Part shown: positions 1 to 5,650 of the stretch, piece after piece
How the letters are laid out: each line of letters opens with the position of its first letter
Position numbering within the stretch: position 1 is the first letter of the stretch
From: Roseiflexaceae bacterium
Lineage (GTDB): Bacteria; Chloroflexota; Chloroflexia; Chloroflexales; Roseiflexaceae
DNA: 7,462 bases
Assembly: GCA_014381165.1 (NCBI GenBank)
Contig: JACMIM010000426.1
Coordinates: 1-7,462, forward strand
Direction of reading: 5' to 3'
The notes under the pieces: model-generated
Seen by the model: the letters and a program-made list of their open reading frames with translations, nothing else
Told to the model about the DNA's origin: nothing
Databases searched by the model: none
Translations under genes and position numbers: made by a program

Positions 1-793
1 ACACGTCGACGCTCGGCGCATCAGGTGCCCCGTGCAGGATACGTATGCGCGCCACGCCACTGGCCTGCGCGTCAATCGTGGGCGTGACCTTGAAGGCTTG
101 TGCGCCGCTGCCGCTCAGCAGGCCGTTCGCCCAGGCGGTCGCCACCTGGCCAGCCGCCAGCGTTGCCGTGGTCGTGTAGATCACGCTGCCGCCTGCCGGT
201 GCCACGCCAAACGTGTATGTCCCGGCTGGCACATCCAGGTAGCCCGATGTATTCAGGTAGCTGAGCGCGTCCAGCACCTTGGCCCCATTGGCATAGATGT
301 CGACTGCTGGTGCATCGGGCGAGAAGTGCGCCACCCGCACGCGGGCCTGGCCGAACGCTGGCAGGCTGGTATCGTCGGTGACGAGTGTTCCACCTACACC
401 TGCGCTGTCGCTACTTGATGCGGTGCCGCGTGCGACAACGCTATAGTCCTGGCCAGAAACAAAGGTGAAACTCGTGTCGACCACCGAGTTGCTGTGCGAG
501 GGCGTCCTGCCGGCGGCCACAACCTGCACCTTTGTCGATCCAGGAGCAAGCGTTAGATATTCGCTGACAGTAAAGAATGAAACGTTCGAAAGACGCTTGG
601 TGTTCTTGATGTACACATCGACCGGGCCAAAGTCGGGCACGGCGTGAACGATGCGCACGCGAACCTTGCCACGCTCTGCTGCGCCAGCAGGGTTTAACTG
701 CGGCATCAGTGCGGCAAACACCGTCACGAGTAGCGTGAACACCATGAGAATGGACAGCGGACGGTACTGTTTCTGCACAGATTGCTGTAGCAA
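1..793 (-). CDS. Secreted DUF4397 domain protein, 3' end cut off by the window edge
   Basis: The frame is open for 264 codons and has no stop before the window edge, so the C-terminus is missing. I place the start at a TTG (791-793) because a near-perfect Shine-Dalgarno, GAGGAGG (800-806), lies six bases upstream. The next in-frame ATG (residue 17) would destroy the signal peptide. Residues 1-39 look like a Sec signal peptide: basic residues K8 and R11, a hydrophobic stretch at 13-30, and AGAA at 36-39 as a likely signal peptidase site. The mature part repeats a DUF4397 hallmark three times: VRVRIVHAVPDFGPVDVY (44-61), ARVRVAHFSPDAPAVDIY (150-167) and ARIRILHGAPDAPSVDV (248-264, cut). This fits tandem beta-rich DUF4397 domains about 100 residues apart. 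The family is extracellular and its function is unknown. The gene lies downstream of the sigma/anti-sigma pair on the same strand but behind a terminator, so it probably has its own promoter. Confidence 0.85.
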   Translation of the reverse strand, partial: MLQQSVQKQYRPLSILMVFTLLVTVFAALMPQLNPAGAAERGKVRVRIVHAVPDFGPVDVYIKNTKRLSNVSFFTVSEYLTLAPGSTKVQVVAAGRTPSHSNSVVDTSFTFVSGQDYSVVARGTASSSDSAGVGGTLVTDDTSLPAFGQARVRVAHFSPDAPAVDIYANGAKVLDALSYLNTSGYLDVPAGTYTFGVAPAGGSVIYTTTATLAAGQVATAWANGLLSGSGAQAFKVTPTIDAQASGVARIRILHGAPDAPSVDV

Positions 794-799
794 TGAAAA

Positions 800-806
800 C
801 CTCCTC
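800..806 (-). promoter_or_regulatory. Shine-Dalgarno that fixes the TTG start of the DUF4397 gene
   Basis: On the minus strand the sequence reads GAGGAGG, then TTTTCA, then TTG. This is the strongest ribosome binding site in the window, and its six-base spacing decides the non-ATG start at 793. No other in-frame start codon lies nearby with a comparable site. Confidence 0.8.
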
Positions 807-910
807 GTTTCAACATAGTTACATCACATGTCCCGTGGCATATTCACCGAGCGAGGATCACCAGACGCACATATCTGAAAGCACACTGCTACAAATAGAA
901 ATATCACTGC

Positions 911-952
911 TGTCGTGCTTTGTTGTGTGTTAACCCACAGCAAAGCGCGGCA
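911..952. repeat. 19-bp dyad / hairpin with a TTAA loop
   Basis: Bases 911-929 pair with 934-952 around a TTAA loop centred on GTTAAC. Read as plus-strand RNA, 15 of 19 positions are Watson-Crick, three are G-U (913-950, 916-947, 923-940) and only 928-935 is a mismatch. Read as minus-strand RNA the three G-U pairs become A-C mismatches. It lies about 118 bases upstream of the DUF4397 start. It could be a protein-binding dyad for that promoter, an RNA structure on an unrecognised rightward transcript, or a relic of a mobile element. No T-tract follows it, so it is not a classical terminator. Confidence 0.5.
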
Positions 953-1024
953 CAACACGATATGCCAATTCCGTAACGAATGCTAGTTCTTCTATATGCT
1001 ACTGGTGTTGGTGTGCTTCAGGGA

Positions 1025-1093
1025 GAAATAAACACTCCATACGTACTCAAGTGAAACGTTGAAGATAATGGAGTACAGTGTCACGTTTATTTC
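1025..1093. repeat. Imperfect inverted repeat with GAAATAAAC arms
   Basis: GAAATAAAC (1025-1033) is matched by its exact reverse complement GTTTATTTC (1085-1093). Inside these, GTACTC (1043-1048) is matched by GAGTAC (1071-1076), leaving a 22-base centre. The arms are not in register all the way, because the left arm has nine bases between the two matching blocks and the right arm has eight. This could be an operator pair, a decayed element or a weak hairpin. I cannot assign a function. Confidence 0.4.
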
Positions 1094-1170
1094 GCCCCTA
1101 TCTACGCGAATAACATTGTTCTGGATGCATAAAAATGAAAACAAAATAAAAGAGCAGGATTATGCTACGC

Positions 1171-1203
1171 AAAAAAGAAGCGTCTATTCAGCATAGACGC
1201 TTC
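1171..1203 (-). terminator. Rho-independent terminator after the anti-sigma gene
   Basis: Minus-strand RNA forms a perfect 11-bp stem, GAAGCGTCTAT with ATAGACGCTTC (1177-1187 with 1193-1203), around a five-base loop. It is followed directly by six U residues (A-tract 1171-1176 on the plus strand). It starts 26 bases beyond the anti-sigma stop codon, so it should end the sigma/anti-sigma transcript and separate it from the DUF4397 gene. Confidence 0.9.
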
Positions 1204-1229
1204 GAAACACACGTTGATCAGCTGTAAAG

Positions 1230-2171
1230 CTAGGAGAGCGACCCTTGCAGCACCACGCGGGTACTTGGCAAGCTTACAGACGCATTGCGCTCGACCGTCA
1301 CCATTGCCTGTGTGAAGGTGTCAACAGAAGCTGGGGCTTTGAGCAGCAGCCTGCCGGTGCCATCAGGATCGATGATCAGGGTGCCCGCGTTCACCTGCTG
1401 GCCGCCTTGGGCAAGCCAGAACTGGTAGGTCTGCGATTGGTCGAGCTGCGGCAACCCACGCACCAGCACAACTGCATCGGCGCGACCCGGACGCATAAAC
1501 ATCGACCCTTGGGCATTCCGATCGCCGACACTGGCCAGCAGCGGGCGTGTTGCTAGATCAGTTGCCGCGAGGAACACGAGTGTGTCTTGGTTTACTTCGA
1601 TCTGGGCGTTGATCGTTTGCAGCTCGGCGGTCGATGCGATCAGGCTGGCGGCGAGCCGCTGTTCGTTGGTGCGCGCCGACGCCAGTTCGGCGCGGATCTG
1701 CTGCTGCGCGCGCTGTAGATCACCGATCGTCTGGGCCGCAGCAGTTGCCTGCTCCTGCGCGGCGGCGACCTGCTGGAGAATCTGCTGATTGGTTGCTTTG
1801 GCCTGTTGAAGCTGCGTATTGGCCGAGTACAGTGCTGAACTAAGCAGTGCAATCACCAACAGCGCGGCCACAAATGCCCCGCCCAGCCCAACCGCCCAGC
1901 GTTGGCGAGGCCGTAGCAGCGCACGCGATGCATAGGCTGCTTCCGGCTGAACCGCCGATGCTGCTATCTTTGCAAACAGCGCGGCCTTCACCCGCGCGGG
2001 CGGCCCCGCCGGTTCGATTGCAAGCGGCAATGTATTGACAACAGCGCGGAAGCGGTCGAGTTCAGCCCGCAGGCTGGCGTCAACACGCAGGTGCTGTTCA
2101 ATTTGAATTGTTTCGTCCGGGTCGAGCGCGCCAAGCGCATAGGCCGGAATGAGATCGTGCCAGTCTGTCAT
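1230..2171 (-). CDS. Membrane anti-sigma factor, RskA-like
   Basis: This 313-residue protein is a single-pass anti-sigma factor that should hold the neighbouring ECF sigma factor at the membrane. Residues 1-70 are the cytoplasmic sigma-binding part with the RskA-type signature YALGALDPDE (11-20). The HxxxCxxC zinc motif of ZAS-type anti-sigma factors is absent. Residues about 92-115 form one hydrophobic transmembrane helix preceded by arginines (R87, R89, R91). Residues 117-192 are rich in Gln and Ala with heptad-like spacing, suggesting an extracytoplasmic coiled coil. Residues 197-311 match the RskA C-terminal domain, including the TYQFWLAQGGQ stretch (248-258). ATG at 2171 is the only good start, since an in-frame stop lies just upstream; its ribosome binding site is weak. 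The gene lies 62 bases downstream of the sigma gene in the same unit. In known RskA systems release follows regulated proteolysis, and the signal here is unknown. Confidence 0.88.
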   Translation of the reverse strand: MTDWHDLIPAYALGALDPDETIQIEQHLRVDASLRAELDRFRAVVNTLPLAIEPAGPPARVKAALFAKIAASAVQPEAAYASRALLRPRQRWAVGLGGAFVAALLVIALLSSALYSANTQLQQAKATNQQILQQVAAAQEQATAAAQTIGDLQRAQQQIRAELASARTNEQRLAASLIASTAELQTINAQIEVNQDTLVFLAATDLATRPLLASVGDRNAQGSMFMRPGRADAVVLVRGLPQLDQSQTYQFWLAQGGQQVNAGTLIIDPDGTGRLLLKAPASVDTFTQAMVTVERNASVSLPSTRVVLQGSLS

Positions 2172-2233
2172 GATGAGTATGCTCTAGAGCCGTTGGACCC
2201 ACTACGATTTCCCGTGCGGCTAGATGGATAGCA

Positions 2234-2866
2234 CTACGTTCCTGTTATGTGTCGTTCCGCCAAGATGTCACGCAGTTTGCGCAGGCCAAGCCGGACGCGC
2301 GTTTTAATGGTTCCAAGCGCCTCGCCAGTGTGGCTAGCGATCTCGCTTTGCGTCAGCCCGCTGAGATAGGCAAGCTCGATCACACGCCGCTGTTCAGCAG
2401 GAATTTCCGATAGCGCGCTGCGGATGAGCTGACGCCGCTCGCGCAGCCAGACTTCTTCGTCGACGCTGTGACCACCCTGCTGCATAGCCTCGAACAGCTG
2501 CGGTTCGTCGCTGTTCAAGACCATGACCGCGCGAGACTTCCGGCGTCGCAGTTCGTCGATACACAGATGGTGAGCAATACCCAGCAGCCATTGCGGCACC
2601 CCGCCCCGCGCGGCTTGAAACTGCTCGCTGCGGTGCCAGACCCGCAGAAATGTATCCTGGACAACCTCTTCTGCCGTCTGTTCGCTGTCGAGCATACGGC
2701 GCGCGATGCCAAACACCGCGCGGGCGTAGCGATCATACAGTGCCGAGAGTGCAGCAGTATCGCCGCTTGCAACAGCGCTTATCAGTGCCTCGTCCTGTAA
2801 CACTGGTGGCGCAGGTGGGTCACTGTGTGTTTGTGGCACAACGTTCAACTCACGTTGTCGCAGCAT
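2234..2866 (-). CDS. ECF-family RNA polymerase sigma factor, SigK-like
   Basis: The protein is a group 4 (ECF) sigma factor that directs RNA polymerase to a small regulon. Counting from the ATG at 2866 (210 residues), sigma region 2 spans about 41-109, with YDRYARAVFGIARRML (44-59), the acidic stretch AEEVVQDTFLRVW (65-77) and WLLGIAHHLCIDELRRRK (93-110). Region 4 spans about 148-201 and contains a helix-turn-helix (170-192) ending in GTIKTRVRLGLRKLRDIL. I prefer ATG 2866, which has AGGCGG four to five bases upstream. A TTG at 2902 would add 12 residues but has no ribosome binding site. The next gene downstream encodes an RskA-like anti-sigma factor, which together with the region 4 sequence points to the SigK type. 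Self-activation is usual in such pairs, but I could not identify an ECF promoter upstream. Confidence 0.9.
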   Translation of the reverse strand: MLRQRELNVVPQTHSDPPAPPVLQDEALISAVASGDTAALSALYDRYARAVFGIARRMLDSEQTAEEVVQDTFLRVWHRSEQFQAARGGVPQWLLGIAHHLCIDELRRRKSRAVMVLNSDEPQLFEAMQQGGHSVDEEVWLRERRQLIRSALSEIPAEQRRVIELAYLSGLTQSEIASHTGEALGTIKTRVRLGLRKLRDILAERHITGT

Positions 2867-3031
2867 GGTGACCGCCTGATTTGGGTAGGCATCGTTGTAC
2901 AACTACGAGCGGCAACCTTGGTGAGCGTGTGTGCAACATGTACCGCCATTGGATGAGCATGCACGGAATATTCGCCTAGTTTACGTGCAACCACCGTTCT
3001 TGGATGTACGCCGCGCCCGTATTGCACGCCG

Positions 3032-3055
3032 GCGCAACGTGCCGGTTTGTTGCGC
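3032..3055. promoter_or_regulatory. Candidate operator dyad in the LacI-gene promoter
   Basis: GCGCAAC (3032-3038) and GTTGCGC (3049-3055) are exact inverted repeats separated by ten bases, with a CpG at the centre (3043-3044), a common feature of LacI-family sites. The dyad covers the -35 region and ends six bases before the -10 box, a position suited to repression. A related half site, TTGCAC, lies just to the left (3022-3027). Autoregulation by the downstream gene product is an inference. Confidence 0.4.
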
Positions 3056-3057
3056 TA

Positions 3058-3066
3058 TGCTATAAT
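3058..3066 (+). promoter_or_regulatory. Extended -10 promoter of the LacI-family gene
   Basis: TGC-TATAAT is a perfect consensus -10 hexamer with the TG of an extended -10 element. No good -35 box lies 16-18 bases upstream, as is usual for extended -10 promoters. Transcription would begin near 3073, leaving a leader of about 15 bases that contains the TAGGAGA ribosome binding site (3074-3080) before ATG 3088. Confidence 0.7.
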
Positions 3067-3087
3067 CGCCTGATAGGAGAACTGGCG

Positions 3088-4119
3088 ATGAGCAAAATTA
3101 CCATTAACGATATAGCGAAAGAGGCTGGCGTCTCGAAGACTGCCGTCTCTTTCGCCTTTAACGACCCCGGCCAACTCGCCACGACCACAGTCGAGCACAT
3201 CCACGCAGTGGCTGAACGGCTGGGCTACTCGCCCGACCCGATCGCGCGCAGTATGACCACGCGCCGCACGAATGCGCTCGGGTTGCTGCTGCCGCAGGAT
3301 ATTGCCTCAGCCATGCAGAACCCGTTCTATGCGCAGCTGATTCGCGGCATTGGCCACATCTGCAACGATGCTGGCAAAACGCTGATGATCGTGCCGCCGC
3401 TGCGGGGTTCGCGCCTGAAGGCTATCCCGCACGCTACTGTCGATGGCTTTATCGTGGTTGGACTGGAGGTGGATCGCGGCGAGGTGGTGATGCTGCGGCG
3501 GCGCAGCGTGCCGTTCGTAATTGTCGATAGTGTTGCGCCGGACGATGTGCCAAGCGTGAATGTCGACGATCGCAGCGGCGCGCGGGCGGCCATGCGCCAT
3601 GTGCTAGAGTTGGGCCACCGTACTATCGGCGTGGTGTGTATTGAATCGGGCAAGCCGGGCGGGCGTAAAGAATACACCGGCACGCTCGGCGAGCGGCTGC
3701 TCGGCTATTGTGAGGCGCTGGATGAATTCGCGATCTCGCCCGACGACCCACGGGTCTGCTTTGTCGAGGCTCCAAGCAGCTGGCAGGGCGGGCGCGAGGC
3801 ATTCGAAGCGCTCTGGGGCCATGAGCACCGACCAACTGCGGTAGTGGCCATGAGCGATATTCTGGCGATCGGCGTGCTGGAAACGGCCCGCGACTTTGGC
3901 CTGACGCTGCCCGACGAGCTTTCGCTTGTCGGCTTCGACGATCTGCCCGATGCGCGCCTGATGCGCCCAGCGCTGACCACCGTGCGCCAGCCGGTCGAGG
4001 AGAAAGGCCGCCTGGCAGCTGAGTTGCTGGTGGCGGCAATCGATGGCGACGCGCCGGTGCAGCACCGCGTCCTGCCAACTGAATTGATCGTGCGTGGGTC
4101 GGTGATTCAAATTGGGTAG
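3088..4119 (+). CDS. LacI-family transcriptional regulator
   Basis: This 343-residue protein has the standard LacI layout and length. The N-terminal helix-turn-helix is at 4-26 (ITINDIAKEAGVSKTAVSFAF). A hinge helix follows at 50-60 (DPIARSMTTRR). A periplasmic-binding-protein-like effector domain spans about 63-335, with the family signature VAMSDILAIGVLETARDFG (253-271) followed by LPDELSLVGFDDLP (274-287). I chose ATG 3088 because TAGGAGA lies eight bases upstream and the helix-turn-helix begins at residue 4. An upstream ATG (3004) precedes the promoter and would add 28 unrelated residues. Such proteins usually bind a sugar or nucleoside and control its uptake or breakdown. No transport or catabolic gene lies in the window, so ligand and targets are unknown. 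It converges on opcA-zwf. Control of that sugar pathway is possible but nothing here demonstrates it. Confidence 0.92.
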   Translation: MSKITINDIAKEAGVSKTAVSFAFNDPGQLATTTVEHIHAVAERLGYSPDPIARSMTTRRTNALGLLLPQDIASAMQNPFYAQLIRGIGHICNDAGKTLMIVPPLRGSRLKAIPHATVDGFIVVGLEVDRGEVVMLRRRSVPFVIVDSVAPDDVPSVNVDDRSGARAAMRHVLELGHRTIGVVCIESGKPGGRKEYTGTLGERLLGYCEALDEFAISPDDPRVCFVEAPSSWQGGREAFEALWGHEHRPTAVVAMSDILAIGVLETARDFGLTLPDELSLVGFDDLPDARLMRPALTTVRQPVEEKGRLAAELLVAAIDGDAPVQHRVLPTELIVRGSVIQIG

Positions 4120-4177
4120 TGATCGCTGCGCGCCGCAGTAGACCACTCCCCCCGTCGCTGAAACACCGGGCTATTAG

Positions 4178-4342
4178 CTTAGGAGTTACGCAGTTGCCCA
4201 ACAGGTTTCATTTCGCCTGCGGCGGGCAAGGAAACAGCTCATAATTGTTTCGTTTTTGGTGCCTTGCACCAAAAAACGAAACAAAAAGATAGATGTTCCA
4301 TGCTGCCGCAGGCTGAAGTTGCCAACTGCGTAAGTCCTAAGG
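4178..4342. mobile_element. Palindromic MITE-like element between convergent genes
   Basis: The two ends are inverted repeats: CTTAGGAGTTACGCAGTTG (4178-4196) matches the reverse complement of 4323-4341 at 18 of 19 bases. Inside, GCCTGCGGC (4215-4223) matches GCCGCAGGC (4305-4313). The centre is a further inverted repeat (4245-4262 with 4266-4284, one extra A on the right) with a CTT loop. The whole element is therefore a nested imperfect palindrome. It has no coding capacity. TATTAG flanks it on both sides (4172-4177 and 4343-4348) and may be a target duplication, although the inverted repeat can also be extended outward to 4171 and 4348 with three mismatches. The ends resemble the ACTTACGCA-type termini I associate with some bacterial IS elements and MITEs. 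The family is not assigned. Confidence 0.7.
4245..4284. repeat. Central hairpin of the palindromic element
   Basis: TTGTTTCGTTTTTGGTGC (4245-4262) pairs with 4266-4284 over 18 bp, with one bulged A in the right arm and a three-base CTT loop. Either strand's transcript would fold strongly. Because it lies between the stops of the LacI gene and opcA, it may slow or end transcription from both sides. It lacks the stem-then-U-tract order of a standard intrinsic terminator. Confidence 0.65.
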
Positions 4343-4358
4343 TATTAGAAGGTATTAG
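4339..4358. repeat. Tandem 10-mer AAGGTATTAG, two copies, over the opcA stop codon
   Basis: AAGGTATTAG occurs twice in direct succession (4339-4348 and 4349-4358). The first copy overlaps the right end of the palindromic element, and the second contains the opcA stop codon (TAA, 4355-4357 on the minus strand). It may be a by-product of the insertion or a local slippage duplication. Confidence 0.6.
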
Positions 4359-5467
4359 GCGGTTGGCTCGGATATTGCCGCAAGGGCGCGCAGTGTAGCC
4401 TCATAGGCACGGTCGCGCCCGAACAGGCGCAAGTCCTCGGCGAGCAGCTCGGCCACAGCAAGCTGCTCAAGCCGAACCACGCGCTGAATAGCTGCGCCCT
4501 CACGAGGCTGAACACGCGCCGTCGCACAGTTTGTGGCGCTGCTACAGCCAACCTGATAGGTGGCTATAGCCGTGCGCAGTTCGACGGCGGTGATCCGCGC
4601 GGCAGCAGGAGCAGCGACAGCCTGCGGAACGAGCATCACCTCCACACTGCCCCCATCGGGCCGACGCAGGCTCAAGGCGGCATCAGCCCGATTGAGTAGC
4701 GCCCCCAGCGGCTGCCAACCAAGCTTGGCGGCCAGCCAGCCGACCAGCATCAGCGGCTGCACGCGGTCAAGCACTGCCTCAGGTAGTTCGTACTGCACGC
4801 GCACGCTGCTGATTGTGTGAACCTGGGCTGCGCTGGCTGCGCTGTCGAAGAACTGGGCCAGCAATTCGCGCCAGGGCGTCAGCCGTGCCCAGGCGAGATC
4901 GCTCACGCGCTTGTGAGCACGAGCATCTTTCAGCAGGGCGCGCAGTTGCGGCTCAGGTTGAGCGAACGTGGCTGAATCGACGATCACGCGATCGGCTAGC
5001 TCGCTCAACTGTGCGAACAGCGGCGATGCCTGCGGGTCGCCGCTGGGCCACCACAGTACCACCGGCACATCCGGCACCAGCAGCGGCAGCACGACGCCCG
5101 ATGCCCGCTCGACCGCCGGCCCGCGCGCGTCGATCGTGACTTGCTCGCAGCAGACCTGGGCGCGGCCTGCGGCGGGCATCTGGCAGTTAGCCTGCACCCA
5201 GGCGTCGAGCACATCTTCCTGGTCATCGGGGCGGGCGTCGATCACAATCGTGCGGTTGGGGAAGCGGTCGGTCAGGTGGAGGGTCGCCGCCCCGGCTAAC
5301 TGCGCGGCGGCTTGGTCGAGCACCGGGGCGACCAGCGTCATCACGCAGGCGCGGGTCAATTGGGGCGCATCGTGGCCGGGCGCGTGCCGCCAAAGCGCGG
5401 CCAGCTCGGCCTCGATTGCGGCGATCTCGATCTGTTGGCGCTGTCCGAGTGTGGTTGTCTGCGTCAC
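4355..5467 (-). CDS. opcA: Glucose-6-phosphate dehydrogenase assembly protein OpcA
   Basis: OpcA is the partner protein needed for assembly or full activity of glucose-6-phosphate dehydrogenase in Cyanobacteria and relatives. zwf lies directly upstream on the same strand. Counting from GTG 5467 (370 residues), family features are LLVPDVPVVLWWPSGDP (129-145) and SDLAWARLTPWRELLAQFFD (189-208). The frame stays open to a GTG at 5560 (401 residues), but the extra 31 codons cross a perfect hairpin and a tandem repeat and have no ribosome binding site. GTG 5467 has AAAGG eight bases upstream and gives the N-terminus TQTTTLGQRQQIEIAAIEAE. Near the C-terminus C308 and C314 (codons 4544-4546 and 4526-4528) form a C-x5-C pair. 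In Anabaena a pair with this spacing is reported to be under thioredoxin control; equivalence needs alignment. The gene ends at the border of the palindromic element. Confidence 0.9.
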   Translation of the reverse strand: MTQTTTLGQRQQIEIAAIEAELAALWRHAPGHDAPQLTRACVMTLVAPVLDQAAAQLAGAATLHLTDRFPNRTIVIDARPDDQEDVLDAWVQANCQMPAAGRAQVCCEQVTIDARGPAVERASGVVLPLLVPDVPVVLWWPSGDPQASPLFAQLSELADRVIVDSATFAQPEPQLRALLKDARAHKRVSDLAWARLTPWRELLAQFFDSAASAAQVHTISSVRVQYELPEAVLDRVQPLMLVGWLAAKLGWQPLGALLNRADAALSLRRPDGGSVEVMLVPQAVAAPAAARITAVELRTAIATYQVGCSSATNCATARVQPREGAAIQRVVRLEQLAVAELLAEDLRLFGRDRAYEATLRALAAISEPTA

Positions 5468-5494
5468 TGCATCTGCCTTTGCTTGGGGCGAAAC

Positions 5495-5518
5495 ATCCCG
5501 GCGCTTCAGCGCCGGGAT
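5495..5518. repeat. Perfect 10-bp GC-rich hairpin in the opcA leader
   Basis: ATCCCGGCGC (5495-5504) and GCGCCGGGAT (5509-5518) are exact inverted repeats around a TTCA loop (TGAA in the mRNA sense). It lies 27 bases upstream of the preferred opcA start. It has no following U-tract on the minus strand, so it is more likely a leader structure or a REP-like repeat than a terminator. One copy of the GGGGCGAA-CATC motif (5485-5497) abuts it. Confidence 0.75.
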
Positions 5519-5541
5519 ATTAGGAGCCGGGGCGTAGGCCA

Positions 5542-5605
5542 GGGGCGAAGCATCTGCCACTGGCGAGAAAAGGCGGGGCGAAGCATCTGCTGCTGGCGAG
5601 AAGCC
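5542..5605. repeat. Two tandem 33-base repeat units
   Basis: Units start at 5542 and 5575. Both read GGGGCGAAGCATCTGC, then CA or TG, then CTGGCGAGAA, and they diverge only at the end. The first 15-mer core (GGGCGAAGCATCTGC, 5543-5557 and 5576-5590) reappears inverted at 5660-5674, so the area can form a long stem with a 69-base loop. The alternative GTG start of opcA (5560) lies inside the first unit. Confidence 0.75.
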
Positions 5606-5650
5606 TAAGCCCGTTCTAGAAGCTTTCTGCGTGTGCTTGCTGCCGCGCCT

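Larger units (their letters stand above)
794..1229. other. 436-base intergenic region, AT-richer than its surroundings
   Basis: I see no convincing gene here on either strand. The stretch holds, from left to right: the ribosome binding site of the DUF4397 gene; presumably its promoter, although I could not fix -35/-10 boxes; a 19-bp dyad (911-952); an imperfect inverted repeat with GAAATAAAC arms (1025-1093); an A-rich stretch (about 1130-1150); and the terminator of the sigma/anti-sigma transcription unit (1171-1203). Compared with the coding DNA on both sides it is clearly poorer in G and C. Confidence 0.6.
2867..3087. other. Divergent intergenic region between sigma factor and LacI regulator
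   Basis: About 220 bases separate the two divergently read genes. The right side holds the LacI-gene promoter and dyad (listed separately). On the left side I looked for ECF-type -35 (GGAAC-like) and -10 boxes reading leftward and found no convincing pair. The possible 12-codon extension of the sigma gene to TTG 2902 also lies here. Confidence 0.5.

Noticed and set aside
32..647. Plus-strand frames opposite the left-edge gene
   Set aside because: The minus strand gives a continuous frame with a signal peptide, a strong Shine-Dalgarno and DUF4397 motifs, so the plus-strand frames are shadows.
2866..2902. TTG start adding 12 residues to the sigma factor
   Set aside because: No ribosome binding site precedes it, whereas ATG 2866 has AGGCGG at suitable distance. 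I cannot exclude it.
3004..3087. Upstream ATG adding 28 residues to the LacI-family protein
   Set aside because: This stretch contains the dyad, the extended -10 promoter and the ribosome binding site, and the added residues do not resemble the family N-terminus.
3604..4201. Long minus-strand open frames (180 and 192 codons) opposite the LacI-family gene
   Set aside because: They are antisense shadows of a well-conserved regulator in GC-rich DNA. One also crosses into the palindromic element.
4245..4284. Standard bidirectional Rho-independent terminator
   Set aside because: The T and A runs lie within the stem arms and no U-tract follows the base of the stem on either strand beyond a few A/T bases. 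It is better described as the centre of the palindromic element, though it may still affect termination.
4968..5537. Plus-strand frame of 189 codons opposite opcA
   Set aside because: Its composition (Ser, Ala, Arg rich) has no recognisable domain, and it lies antisense to a clear opcA reading frame.
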